Below, piece by piece: positions 1 through 8,580 of a DNA stretch of 27,738 bases. Each line of letters begins with the position of its first letter. The stretch's first letter is position 1. Source of the stretch: JAAZNO01 sp012798275 (GTDB lineage: Bacteria; Chloroflexota; Anaerolineae; B4-G1; SLSP01); assembly GCA_035347995.1 (NCBI GenBank), contig DAOPQD010000037.1, forward strand, positions 1 to 27,738. Reading direction: 5' to 3'. The notes under the pieces are model-generated. The model did no database searches. It saw only the letters and a list, made by a program, of their open reading frames with translations, and was not told where the DNA came from. The position numbers and the translations under genes were made by a program.

Positions 1-2
1 CC

Positions 3-698
3 GCGCTCAAGGCGGAGCTGCCCGGCGCGCTCAAGCACCTCCAGTGGGGCAACATCGCGCCGGTGGACCTGGCGCAGGCCGCTATCGGGCCGGGGATGGG
101 CGTCTTCACTCGCTACGCCCGCGTCCTCGATGCCGCCGGGCAGCCCATGTCCGTCCGCGAGGCGCTGGCGCTCATCAACCAGACGCTCGATGAGGTGCTC
201 GCCGAGCAAGAGGGCGACTTCGACCCGGAAACGCGCTGGGCGGTCGCCTGGTTCGAGCAAATGGGCTTCAACGACGGCCCCTTCGGAGACGCCGAGACGC
301 TCTCCAAAGCCAAAAACACCAGCGTCGAAACGCTGGCCGAAGCCGGGCTGCTCGCCTCCAGGGCCGGCAAGGTACGGCTCTTGCGCCCTTCCGAATTGCC
401 GACGGCGTGGCAGCCCAGGCACGAGACGCGGCTCACCATCTGGGAGATGACGCATCACCTTATCCGTGTGCTGGAAAAGGACGGCGAGAGCGGCGCGGCA
501 GCGCTCGCGGCGCAGTTGGGCAGCCGGGCCGAGACCGCGCGGGAGCTCGCGTATCGGCTCTACACCGTCTGCGAGCGCAAAAAGCGCGCACAAGAGGCGC
601 TGGCTTACAACGCGCTCGTCCAGAGCTGGCCCGAAATCGCGCGGCTCGCCGCGGAAAAAGCAGCATCAGGGCCGGTACAGGAGCGGTTGGATTTTTGA
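3..698 (+). CDS. DUF1156 adenine-specific DNA methylase, C-terminal part (5' end outside window)
   Basis: The reading frame is open from the first bases of the window, so this is the 3' end of a longer gene and the GTG at 63 is internal. The visible 231 residues match my memory of the C-terminal region of DUF1156 proteins (COG1743, adenine-specific methylases with a Zn ribbon), including the stretches GNIAPVDLAQAAIGPGM, LAEQEGDFD and ETLSKAKNTSV and the ERK-x7-ALAYN segment near the end. The methyltransferase catalytic motifs would lie upstream and cannot be checked. In this family the protein is thought to modify DNA as part of a restriction-like defence unit together with a DUF499 ATPase, and such a gene follows at 2646. 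The stop at 696-698 is followed by a 63-nt gap to the next gene on the same strand, so co-transcription is likely. Family assignment is good; role in defence is inferred. Confidence 0.85.
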   Translation, partial: ALKAELPGALKHLQWGNIAPVDLAQAAIGPGMGVFTRYARVLDAAGQPMSVREALALINQTLDEVLAEQEGDFDPETRWAVAWFEQMGFNDGPFGDAETLSKAKNTSVETLAEAGLLASRAGKVRLLRPSELPTAWQPRHETRLTIWEMTHHLIRVLEKDGESGAAALAAQLGSRAETARELAYRLYTVCERKKRAQEALAYNALVQSWPEIARLAAEKAASGPVQERLDF

Positions 699-761
699 TT
701 TTAGATTTTGGAGCGGGAACACTCGTTCCTATGGTGACAGTCCACAAAAGGGGAGGAAACG

Positions 762-2144
762 ATGATTACCCAATTGCGAGTGCAAAACTTCAAATCGTGG
801 CAGGATACCGGTACGATGCGCCTCGCGCCGTTGACGGCTTTGTTCGGAACGAATAGCTCGGGCAAGACCGCGCTCTTGCAGCTGCTCTTGATGCTCAAGC
901 AGACTACTGAATCCTCAGATCGTGCGCAAGCGTTGAGCCTGGGGGATGAACGTACTCCGGTAGAATTAGGCACTTTTTCTGATCTACTCTTTGCCCATAA
1001 TTTGAACTCTATGTTGATATGGGAATTGACCTGGAAGTTGCCTCAATTGCTCAAGGTTGAGGATCCGACTCAAAAGGGGCGTACTCTATTTCAGGATGAT
1101 ACACTGGGTTTCTCCGCTCAGGTGGGATGGAGCGGCAATGGCGATCAGCAGTTGGGACGCGCGATTGTCCAACGTATGGAATACCGTTTTTCCGGCGGCA
1201 GTTTCGGGATGCACCGCAAGACCGAGGCCAAAGCTGAGTACGACCTGTTTAGTGAAAAGACTGACTTCAAATTTGTGCGTGCACCCGGACGGCTATGGGA
1301 ATTGCCCGCACCCTCTAAATGCTATGGCTTTCCTGACCAGGTGCGAGCCTATTATCAAAATGCCGGGCTGCTTTCTGATTTTGAATTCGAATTTGAAAGA
1401 TTGTTTTCCCGGCTTTTCTATCTTGGTCCATTGCGCGACTATCCCCGGCGCCAGTATGCATGGGCTGGAGGACAGCCGACTGATATGGGCCGTCGTGGTG
1501 AGCGTGTTGTAGACGCGCTTCTAGCTGCACGTGAAAGCGGCGCTTATCTCAGCTGTGACTGTAAGAAACTCACGCTCGAAGAGCGCGTCGCTACCTGGCT
1601 CAAAGACTTGGGGTTGATCGAGCATTTCGAGGTCCGTGCGCTTACACCAGGCAGCAAACTTTTTCAAGTCTGGGTGCAGCGCTCCACAAAAGTGCCTGAA
1701 GTGCTGATTACGGATGTTGGCTTCGGGGTATCGCAAATTCTTCCGGTCATTACCCTTTGCTATTACGCGCCAGAAGGGTCAACCTTGCTTCTGGAACAGC
1801 CGGAGATTCATTTGCATCCCCTGGTTCAGGCGGGGCTTGCGGATGTGTTCATAGATGCCATTAAAACCCGCAACATTCAAATCATCCTGGAAAGCCATAG
1901 CGAGCATCTGTTGACCCGCTTGCAGCGGCGGATTGCGGAAGAAGTTTTACCCGCTAGCCAAGCTGCGCTCTACTTCGCCCGAAATGAAACCGGCGTCTCA
2001 AGCCTCGACGTGCTGCGCCTCGATGAATACGGCAACATTTCCAATTGGCCGGAGAATTTCTTTGGCGATGAAATGGGTGAACGCGTGGCGATGGTCGAAG
2101 CCGAAATACGTCGGCGACAAGCCCCAGGGGGGGATGCTGAATGA
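762..2144 (+). CDS. ABC-type AAA ATPase (DUF3696 / OLD-like)
   Basis: This is a 460-residue P-loop ATPase of the SMC/ABC-like AAA_15/AAA_21 group. The N-terminus ITQLRVQNFKSW is the typical first strand of these proteins. Walker A is GTNSSGKT (residues 29-36) and the Walker B/helix region is LEQPEIHLHP (344-353), followed by ILESHSEHLL, the usual switch/H-loop segment. The C-terminus (DEYGNISNWPENFFGDE) resembles the DUF3696 tail. The start is set by a strong ribosome binding site (GGGGAGGAAAC, about 750-760). No TOPRIM nuclease domain is visible, so it differs from true OLD nucleases. Its stop overlaps the start of a PIN-like nuclease gene by 4 nt (ATGA), which implies coupled translation and a two-protein unit, comparable in logic to ATPase/effector pairs such as PARIS AriA/AriB. 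The ATPase call is firm; the defence role is inferred from context. Confidence 0.88.
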   Translation: MITQLRVQNFKSWQDTGTMRLAPLTALFGTNSSGKTALLQLLLMLKQTTESSDRAQALSLGDERTPVELGTFSDLLFAHNLNSMLIWELTWKLPQLLKVEDPTQKGRTLFQDDTLGFSAQVGWSGNGDQQLGRAIVQRMEYRFSGGSFGMHRKTEAKAEYDLFSEKTDFKFVRAPGRLWELPAPSKCYGFPDQVRAYYQNAGLLSDFEFEFERLFSRLFYLGPLRDYPRRQYAWAGGQPTDMGRRGERVVDALLAARESGAYLSCDCKKLTLEERVATWLKDLGLIEHFEVRALTPGSKLFQVWVQRSTKVPEVLITDVGFGVSQILPVITLCYYAPEGSTLLLEQPEIHLHPLVQAGLADVFIDAIKTRNIQIILESHSEHLLTRLQRRIAEEVLPASQAALYFARNETGVSSLDVLRLDEYGNISNWPENFFGDEMGERVAMVEAEIRRRQAPGGDAE

Positions 2145-2644
2145 TAGCCATTGTAGATACTAATGTTGCTGTAGTCGCTAATCAACAGGCCCCGCAAGCC
2201 TCGTCGGATTGCGTGCGGTGGTGTGTTCAGCGCTTACGTACACTCCAACGCACCGGGTGTGTGGTGATAGATGATGGCTGGCGTATCCTTAATGAGTACA
2301 AAGACAACTTGCGTGAGCAAGGGCAACCAGGGGTAGGCGATGCTTTTCTCCGCTGGCTACTGAGAAATCGGAGCAACCCGCGCTTCTGTTGTCAGGTACA
2401 TATCACGCCCGGCGCTGCATCCGCAACGGCCACTGACTTTGCTGAATTTCCTCAAGACCCGGCGCTGGCTGCTTTCGACCCCTCCGACCGCAAATTTGTC
2501 GCCGTGGCAGTGGCGCATCCAGAACATCCGCCCGTTCTCAACGCAGTGGATAGCGACTGGTGGGATCATCGGGAAGCTTTGGCGCAGCATGGCGTTCAGG
2601 TGGAATTTCTCTGCCCGGATGCGCCGTTTATGCAAGGAGGCTAA
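2141..2644 (+). CDS. PIN-like domain nuclease, partner of the upstream ATPase
   Basis: This 167-residue protein begins MIAIVDTNVAV, the first strand of a PIN fold with its acidic residue (D6). Further candidate metal ligands are E52 (NEYKD), D113/D116 (FDPSDRKFVAVA) and D137/D139 (NAVDSDWW), in the order and spacing expected for PIN ribonucleases. The ATG lies in an ATGA overlap with the ATPase stop, so translation is probably coupled. Its own stop (2642-2644) is one base before the next ATG. PIN proteins are usually RNases acting as toxins or effectors; here I infer that the ATPase controls it. There is no separate antitoxin-like gene, so a simple VapBC arrangement is unlikely. The fold assignment rests on motif positions only. 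Confidence 0.72.
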   Translation: MIAIVDTNVAVVANQQAPQASSDCVRWCVQRLRTLQRTGCVVIDDGWRILNEYKDNLREQGQPGVGDAFLRWLLRNRSNPRFCCQVHITPGAASATATDFAEFPQDPALAAFDPSDRKFVAVAVAHPEHPPVLNAVDSDWWDHREALAQHGVQVEFLCPDAPFMQGG

Positions 2645-2645
2645 A

Positions 2646-5600
2646 ATGGCCATCACCAATCACGAGCGTGTAGGGAAGGCACTGGATTTGCTCAAGGCGG
2701 GGCTCTATCCCTTCCTGGAGCGCGAGTTTGCGGCACAGTACGGCAAATACTGGATCACCACGGTCACCGCCGGCTGGCAACACGACCTGAACTGGCCCGA
2801 AGATGCCGACGCGCCGCATCTGGATGTGGCACTCATCCTCAAGCTGATGTGGGAGCAGTGGAACGAGGTCTTCAAGAAGACCCTGGGTTTCTCCGAGCGC
2901 AGCCTGGTGAGCGAACTGCGCGAGGTGCGCAACCGCTGGGCGCACCAGGAGCCGTTCACCACCGACGACGCCTATCGCGCGCTGGATTCCGCTTCGCGGC
3001 TGCTCACCGCCATCTCCGCGCCGCAAGCCGCCGACCTGGAAAAGATGAAACTGGAACTGCTGCGCCTGCGCTTCGATGAGCAGGTGCGCGGCGAGCGACG
3101 CAAAAGCGCCGGGGCAGCCGTGGAAAGCGCCGTCACCGGCGCGCTCAAGCCCTGGCGCGAGGTGGTCACGCCACACAAAGACGTGGCTAGCGGACGTTAC
3201 CAGCAGGCGGAGTTTGCCGCCGACCTGTGGCAGGTTCACTTGGGCGAGGGCAGCGATGAATACAGGCATCCCGTGGAGTTCTACCGGCGCACCTACCTCA
3301 CGGATAGCCTGAAGCAGCTGCTGGAGAACGCCATCCGCCGCCTCACCGGGCAGGGTGGCGATCCCGTGGTACAGCTGCAGACCAACTTCGGCGGTGGCAA
3401 GACCCACTCGATGCTGGCGCTGTACCACCTGTTTTCCGGCGCGAACCTGGGCGAGTTGCTGGGCCTGGATGAGATCCTCAAAGCGGCGGGCGGCGTCACG
3501 GCCTTGCCCGCAGTCCGGCGCGTGGTACTCGTGGGCAACCGCATCTCCCCCGGCAATCCGGTGGTCAAGCCCGATGGCACAGTCGTGCGCACGCTCTGGG
3601 GCGAACTGGCCTGGCAGCTCGGCGGGCGGGCCGCGTATGACCGCCTGCGCGCCGATGATGAGCGCGCCACCAGTCCCGGCGATGTGCTGCGCGAGCTCTT
3701 CAACGACTACGGACCTTGCCTCATCCTCATTGATGAGTGGGTCGCTTACGCCCGCCAGCTTCACGAGGCGAGCGACCTGCCGGGCGGCAGCTTCGAGACG
3801 CACTTCACCTTTGCCCAGGCGCTCACGGAATCCGCTAAACTGGCGCGGCAATGTCTGCTCGTCATCAGTTTGCCTGCCTCCGATACCACCGGCTCACCGC
3901 ACGCGCCGGTGGATGACGTGGAGGTGGGCGGCGAGCGGGGCCGCGCGGCGCTGGATCGCCTGCGCAATGCCGTCGGGCGCGTGGAATCCTCGTGGCGTCC
4001 CGCCAGCGCGGAAGAGGGCTTTGAGATTGTGCGTCGCCGGCTGTTCGAGCCGCTGATCGCGCCGGAGCAATACACCGCCCGCGATGTGACCGCCCGCGCC
4101 TTCTACGAGCTTTACCGCACGCAGGCCGCCGAATTTCCGCCGGAAACGCGCGAGGCCGAATACGAGCAGCGCATCAAAGCCGCCTACCCTATCCATCCAG
4201 AGATTTTCGACCGCCTCTACACGGATTGGTCCACGCTGCTCAAATTCCAGCGCACGCGCGGCGTGCTGCGCCTGATGGCGGCGGTGATTCATAGCCTGTG
4301 GGAGAAGGGCGACCGCAACCCGTTGATTCTGCCCGCCACCTTGCCCATCGAAGATCCCCGCGTGCAGTTCGAGCTCACGCGCTATCTCTCCGATAACTGG
4401 CTACCCGTCATCGCCAAAGACGTGGACGGGCCCAACGCGCTGCCGCTGCAGCTGGATAACGAGGTGCCCAATCTGGGCAAATATGCCGCCTGCCGCCGCG
4501 TGGCGCGCACGATCTATCTGGGCTCTGCGCCCACCACTACGGCGGCCAATCGCGGCCTGGAAGACCGGCGCATCAAGTTGGGCTGTGTGATGCCGGGCGA
4601 ATCCCCGGCGGTCTTCGGCGATGCGCTGCGACGGCTGAGCGGGGCCGCTACCTATCTCTATCAGGATGCGGCGCGTTACTGGTATTCCACGCAACCCACC
4701 GTCACCAAGATGGCGGAGGACCGCGCCGAACAACTCAAGCGCGATCCCGACGCCGTGGTGGCTGAACTGGACAGGCGCCTGCGCGCCGACCTGCGCAAGA
4801 CCGGCGATTTCAATCGCGTACATCCCCTGCCGCACTCCGGCGCCGACGTGCCGGATGATTGGGATGCGCGGCTCGTGGTGCTGGGACCACAATATCCCTA
4901 CAGCAAAGAGCAGGATAGCCCCGCGCTGCTGGCGGCGCAGGCGATCTACGAGATGCGGGGCAACACTCCCCGGCTTTTCCGCAACACGCTGGTATTCCTG
5001 GCAGTAGACCGGGCGCGCCTGCAGGACCTGGATGAGGCAGTCCGGCGTTACCTGGCCTGGAATTCGATTCTGAGCGAAAAAGAGACGCTCGACCTCTCGC
5101 CACACCAGGTCAAACAGGCGGAGACGCAGCGGACCAGCGCGGATAGCACGGTAACGGCGCGCATCCCCGAAGCCTATCAGTGGCTGCTCACGCCGGTGCA
5201 GGCCTCACCGCAGGCGCCGGTCACCTGGCAGGCGGACCGGCTCACCGGGCAGGACGCGCTCGCGGTGCGCGCCAGCAAAAAACTGCGCACCGACGATTCA
5301 CTGGTGACCACGCTGGCGGGCACGGTGCTGCGCGCCGAGATGGACAAGATTCCACTGTGGCGTGGCGACCATGTCGCTGTCAGACAGTTGGTGGAGGATT
5401 TCGCGCGTTATCCTTACCTGCCCCGGCTCAAAGACGCCACGGTGCTGTTGGCCGCGATCCGTGAGGGGCTGAGCTTGCTGCTGTGGATGCAGGAGTCCTT
5501 CGCCTACGCCGATAGCTACGATGAAGCTGCCGGACGCTATCGCGGCTTGCGCGCCGGAGAGCTGGTGACGCTGAGCGCCGATAACCTCAATGGCTTGCTG

Positions 5601-5990
5601 GTCAAGCCTGCCGTCGCGCAGCGCCAATTGGAGGCTGAGCGGCAGCCCATCACGCCGCCCTCGCCGCAGCCACCAGGCCCAGGGCCGACGCCCGGCCCTG
5701 GTGGGGAACCCGGGCCCCAGCCACCGCGGCCTCCGGAGCCACCGGCATCCCACGCCCCAAAGCGCTTTCACGGCAGTGTCGTTCTCGACGCCACGCGAGC
5801 CGGGCGTGATGCGGGGAAGATTGCCGACGAAGTCATCGCCCACCTGGTTGGACTTGTCGGCGCCAGCGTCACCGTCACCCTGGAGATCGAGGCCGAGATA
5901 CCGGGTGGGGCGCCGGAGCACGTGGTGCGCACGGTCACGGAGAATGCCCGCACGCTCAAGTTCACCAGCCAGGGGTTTGAGGAGGAGTGA
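2646..5990 (+). CDS. DUF499 ATP-binding protein with N-terminal Swt1-type HEPN domain
   Basis: The ATG at 2646 is chosen over upstream in-frame codons because it follows a good ribosome binding site (GCAAGGAGG, about 2632-2640), comes one base after the PIN stop, and begins where family similarity begins. The product is 1114 residues. Residues 1-150 look like a Swt1-type HEPN domain with an R-x4-H motif (R95 to H100, RNRWAH). A P-loop ATPase follows, with Walker A TNFGGGKTH (246-254) and Walker B CLILIDEW (358-365). Near the C-terminus a Pro/Gly-rich linker (about residues 998-1035) leads to a small conserved end domain (KRFHGSVVLD...). DUF499 proteins (COG1483) occur with DUF1156 methylases in restriction-like loci, which fits the gene at the window start. 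I infer an ATP-driven DNA- or RNA-targeting defence factor whose HEPN part may be an RNase. No downstream helicase of the unit is present. Confidence 0.88.
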   Translation: MAITNHERVGKALDLLKAGLYPFLEREFAAQYGKYWITTVTAGWQHDLNWPEDADAPHLDVALILKLMWEQWNEVFKKTLGFSERSLVSELREVRNRWAHQEPFTTDDAYRALDSASRLLTAISAPQAADLEKMKLELLRLRFDEQVRGERRKSAGAAVESAVTGALKPWREVVTPHKDVASGRYQQAEFAADLWQVHLGEGSDEYRHPVEFYRRTYLTDSLKQLLENAIRRLTGQGGDPVVQLQTNFGGGKTHSMLALYHLFSGANLGELLGLDEILKAAGGVTALPAVRRVVLVGNRISPGNPVVKPDGTVVRTLWGELAWQLGGRAAYDRLRADDERATSPGDVLRELFNDYGPCLILIDEWVAYARQLHEASDLPGGSFETHFTFAQALTESAKLARQCLLVISLPASDTTGSPHAPVDDVEVGGERGRAALDRLRNAVGRVESSWRPASAEEGFEIVRRRLFEPLIAPEQYTARDVTARAFYELYRTQAAEFPPETREAEYEQRIKAAYPIHPEIFDRLYTDWSTLLKFQRTRGVLRLMAAVIHSLWEKGDRNPLILPATLPIEDPRVQFELTRYLSDNWLPVIAKDVDGPNALPLQLDNEVPNLGKYAACRRVARTIYLGSAPTTTAANRGLEDRRIKLGCVMPGESPAVFGDALRRLSGAATYLYQDAARYWYSTQPTVTKMAEDRAEQLKRDPDAVVAELDRRLRADLRKTGDFNRVHPLPHSGADVPDDWDARLVVLGPQYPYSKEQDSPALLAAQAIYEMRGNTPRLFRNTLVFLAVDRARLQDLDEAVRRYLAWNSILSEKETLDLSPHQVKQAETQRTSADSTVTARIPEAYQWLLTPVQASPQAPVTWQADRLTGQDALAVRASKKLRTDDSLVTTLAGTVLRAEMDKIPLWRGDHVAVRQLVEDFARYPYLPRLKDATVLLAAIREGLSLLLWMQESFAYADSYDEAAGRYRGLRAGELVTLSADNLNGLLVKPAVAQRQLEAERQPITPPSPQPPGPGPTPGPGGEPGPQPPRPPEPPASHAPKRFHGSVVLDATRAGRDAGKIADEVIAHLVGLVGASVTVTLEIEAEIPGGAPEHVVRTVTENARTLKFTSQGFEEE

Positions 5991-6024
5991 GAAGCAGAAA
6001 TATCACATAAATTTGCATTATGCG

Positions 6025-6053
6025 TTGACATTTCCCACAAAACCCCGTAAAAT
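6025..6053 (+). promoter_or_regulatory. Sigma-70-like promoter for the recombinase gene
   Basis: TTGACA (6025-6030) and TAAAAT (6048-6053) are separated by exactly 17 bases. This is near the consensus and stands 94 bases before the recombinase ATG. The -10 box forms part of the left arm of the terminator hairpin at 6039-6083, so transcripts starting here (about 6060) would contain only the right arm and would escape termination, while read-through from the DUF499 gene would fold the hairpin. Confidence 0.6.
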
Positions 6054-6084
6054 AGCCTCAAAAGGCCCATTTTGCGGGGTTTTT
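6039..6084 (+). terminator. Rho-independent terminator after the DUF499 gene
   Basis: A 15-bp inverted repeat (arms 6039-6053 and 6069-6083, starting AAAACCCCG and ending CGGGGTTTT, one G-U position) encloses a 15-nt loop and ends in a short T run. It lies 48 bases after the DUF499 stop. Because the arms end in A/T tracts, it could also work for transcripts from the other strand. Confidence 0.75.
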
Positions 6085-6146
6085 CGATGTCAAAACCTAC
6101 CGCATAAACAAACCATCACCCATCACCACCTGCCCAGGAGGCTCCC

Positions 6147-7115
6147 ATGACCGACTACCTGACCGATTTCATGGCGCACCTGCGTGCGCCGGATCGCAGC
6201 GCGCGCACCATCGCCGCGTACCAGAGCGACGTCGCCGCATTCTTCGCCTGGCTGGAGACGCAACTGGGCCAGCCGGTGCTGCCCGTCGAGGTGACCCCTT
6301 TCGACGTTCAACGGTACCGCGATGCCCTGGAAAACGCCGGCCGCCAGCCCGCCGGCGTCAACCGCCACCTGACCGCGTTGCGCGGCTTCTTCGCCTGGGC
6401 CATCGAGGCCGGACACGCCAGCACGAACCCCGTGCAGAGCGTCAAAGGCGTCAGGCAGGGCGCGCGCGCCCCGAAAGCGCTCACCGCGCAGGAGGTGTAT
6501 CGCTTGCAGCGGGAGACGGCAGCGCAGCGGCAACTGGCGCAGGCGCGTGCCGGCGACGCGGTCACGCCCACCCTGGGGGACGCGCTGCGCGACGAAGCCT
6601 TGCTGAACCTGCTCCTCTACACCGGCCTCCGCGTCTCGGAATGCGCAGCGCTGCGCGTGGAGGACGTGGTGCTCAACGGCAAGGACCCCCGCGTCATCGT
6701 GCGCTCGGGGAAGGGACGGAAGTACCGCGAGGTGCCGCTGCACAAGACAGCGCGCCAGGCGCTGGAGGCCTATCTCGCCGTGCGGAGCGCCGATCGGGGC
6801 GACGCGCTCTTCCTCGGTCAGCGGGGAGCCCTGAGCGCGCGGGGAATGCAGTTTCGCATCGCGGCGCTCGCGGAGGCGGCGGGAGTGGAGGGCGTGACGC
6901 CGCATGTGCTGCGCCACACGTTTGCGACACGGCTGCTGCGTGAGGCGGGCACAGACCTGGTGACAGTCGCGGCGCTGCCGGGTCACGCGAGCATCGCCAC
7001 GACGCAGATTTACACGCAGCCCAGCGCGAGCGATAAAAACAAAAGTTGTCAATGTGACCAAATGAGCGTATACTGGAGCCATGAGTTGCCAGTAAGCGCC
7101 TTACATAGCCAATGA
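6147..7115 (+). CDS. Tyrosine recombinase (XerC/XerD-like integrase) with aberrant C-terminus
   Basis: This is a 322-residue site-specific recombinase. The N-terminal part (about 1-105) is a SAM-like core-binding domain (SARTIAAYQSDVAAFFAWL, NRHLTALRGFFAW). The catalytic domain has the full set of residues: R162 in TGLRVSE, K189 in SGKGRKYREVPL, H253 and R256 in HVLRH, H280 in GHASIATTQIYT and the nucleophile Y289. LPGH replaces the usual LLGH. The start ATG at 6147 follows the ribosome binding site CCCAGGAGG. After IYTQPSA the last ~30 residues (rich in S, K, C, Q) do not resemble any Xer tail I know, and the DNA there becomes AT-richer and holds a promoter-like sequence, so the 3' end may have been replaced by foreign sequence. 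It may be a host Xer paralogue or the integrase of a past island; no matching att sites were seen. Confidence 0.88.
   Translation: MTDYLTDFMAHLRAPDRSARTIAAYQSDVAAFFAWLETQLGQPVLPVEVTPFDVQRYRDALENAGRQPAGVNRHLTALRGFFAWAIEAGHASTNPVQSVKGVRQGARAPKALTAQEVYRLQRETAAQRQLAQARAGDAVTPTLGDALRDEALLNLLLYTGLRVSECAALRVEDVVLNGKDPRVIVRSGKGRKYREVPLHKTARQALEAYLAVRSADRGDALFLGQRGALSARGMQFRIAALAEAAGVEGVTPHVLRHTFATRLLREAGTDLVTVAALPGHASIATTQIYTQPSASDKNKSCQCDQMSVYWSHELPVSALHSQ
7046..7074 (+). promoter_or_regulatory. Promoter with operator-like inverted repeat inside the recombinase 3' end
   Basis: TTGTCA (7046-7051) and TATACT (7069-7074) are 17 bases apart, a near-consensus sigma-70 pair. The -35 box overlaps a short inverted repeat, GTCA-ATG-TGAC (7048-7058), that could bind a regulator. 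Downstream, 7116-7350 holds no gene that I can support, so the promoter may serve the CRISPR operon starting at 7351, which has the ribosome binding site AAGGAGG just before its ATG. Confidence 0.5.
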
Positions 7116-7350
7116 AACCCATCAAGGCGAAGCCGCTTCTCGTGGCTCGAGAGCGGAGTTGGTGACGTAACTGCTTGATGAAAAGGTTGCCAATGAGAAC
7201 GTCAGCCCCTTCCCTTCATCTACAAGCTTTTCACTACCGGCCTCTCACCTGGCCCCCGGCCCGCAGGGTGCAATGTAAGATGCCATGCGATCCATGTAAT
7301 GCAAGCGTTTTTCGGTATCATGAATCCACTCTCAGGTTAAGGAGGTTCTG

Positions 7351-8580
7351 ATGCAGATAGGATTAAATTTTGTGACCCCTCTTTGGACCGGCGGTGCCAG
7401 CCGACAAGCGAACCGGGTGCAAACCACCGGCCTGTTGGGCAGCCTGCGCTGGTGGTATGAAGCGCTGGTGCGGGGACTGGGCGGGTACGTCAGCGACCCC
7501 ACAGCAACAGCAGAGGAAGAGCGATCCCGCAGCGAATTTGATACTAAAGCTTACCAGGACGCTTTGAAGCATGGTCATAGCCAGGCAGAAGCTCTGGCAA
7601 TGGGGCTCCAATCGCTAGGCGCAGTAGAATATCTCTTCGGCGCTACCGGTTGGGCAAGCTTGTTCCGGCTGCAAGTGCTTCAGCCGGCAGAACGAACAGC
7701 GCTTCATTTTCGCACCACTCTGGATATTAACAAGAACTGGTTGGGGCGGGTTTTTCAAGGTGATGAGCAGCGAGACTACGCCATAGATAGCTTAGAGGTG
7801 CCTTATGGCCCGGCAAAGCTGAATTTTGTGTTGCGGGGACACGACACTGAGTATGTGCAGTCACAGCTGGCTTTGCTGTTCAGATTTATAGCCGCTTATG
7901 GAGGGTTGGGAGCGCGATTACAGTATGGATTCGGACAGATTGCCGACCTGGCATTACCACCGGAACTGACTGATACTTTGTTGGCGGATGATTTACAGCA
8001 GCTCAAGAGCAAGTTGAAGAGTGGGGGGCTGCGTCGAGATGGCCCGATGCAATCCACCCCTTACGATTTGCGGAATTTCTTTCATCTGACTTATCAACTA
8101 CCAACGAGCGCCTTAAACCGTTTTCTGTGCTCCGATGCCCATTTTGGTAATCCAAAGAAACAGGGTGAGACTGATTACATCCCTTGTGCTTTTGATCTGC
8201 GGTACAAAGGCAAACCTCCTTTAGGATTTCGGCGCTGGCTGAAAGAGGAAAAAGGCTGGCAGGAAAGTGACGCCCCCACAGTGTTAGGGCCTCTGGATGA
8301 GCTGATGGGGCCACGCTCGCAATGGAAGAATGCGCAAGGTACAACAGTAACTATCAGCGATGACTTACGCACCGCCAGTCGCATCTGTTTCAGTATGCCG
8401 GTCAAGGCTGCCGACGGTTATCGTCTGGTAATTTTCGGGTTTGCGCCGCCAGAGATAATTAGCGTGGATGATTTGTGTAGCTTGTGTGAGGAGTATATGC
8501 AGGCGGTATTTCACTCCTCTCCAAAGCAGAAAGTATTAGGGCGAGATTTATTGCAGCCCATAGCAGGAGGCAGTCAATGA
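7351..8580 (+). CDS. cmr1: Cmr1-like RAMP protein of type III CRISPR effector
   Basis: The 409-residue product begins with the Cmr1 signature: FVTPLWTGGA (residues 7-16) and GLLGSLRWWYEALVR (27-41). A conserved EYLFGATGWASLFR segment follows, and then GGLGARLQYGFGQI, the glycine-rich loop of RAMP (Cas7) folds. In type III-B and III-C complexes Cmr1 sits at the end of the backbone near the crRNA 3' part and helps engage the target RNA. The gene has the ribosome binding site TTAAGGAGGTTCTG and its stop overlaps the next start by 4 nt (ATGA). It is the first gene of a six-gene effector operon. Identification is from motifs and context, and I consider it reliable. Confidence 0.9.
   Translation: MQIGLNFVTPLWTGGASRQANRVQTTGLLGSLRWWYEALVRGLGGYVSDPTATAEEERSRSEFDTKAYQDALKHGHSQAEALAMGLQSLGAVEYLFGATGWASLFRLQVLQPAERTALHFRTTLDINKNWLGRVFQGDEQRDYAIDSLEVPYGPAKLNFVLRGHDTEYVQSQLALLFRFIAAYGGLGARLQYGFGQIADLALPPELTDTLLADDLQQLKSKLKSGGLRRDGPMQSTPYDLRNFFHLTYQLPTSALNRFLCSDAHFGNPKKQGETDYIPCAFDLRYKGKPPLGFRRWLKEEKGWQESDAPTVLGPLDELMGPRSQWKNAQGTTVTISDDLRTASRICFSMPVKAADGYRLVIFGFAPPEIISVDDLCSLCEEYMQAVFHSSPKQKVLGRDLLQPIAGGSQ

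Noticed and set aside
2628..3851. Long minus-strand frame of 407 codons opposite the DUF499 gene
   Set aside because: It is a GC-rich shadow: the plus strand has clear Walker and HEPN motifs here, and the minus translation has no recognisable domain or ribosome binding site.
6123..7082. Minus-strand 319-codon frame opposite the recombinase
   Set aside because: The plus strand encodes all recombinase catalytic residues; the opposite frame is compositionally odd and without a family.
7111..7164. 17-codon ORF after the recombinase (MKPIKAKPLLVARERSW)
   Set aside because: It has no ribosome binding site or similarity, and is short enough to be chance.
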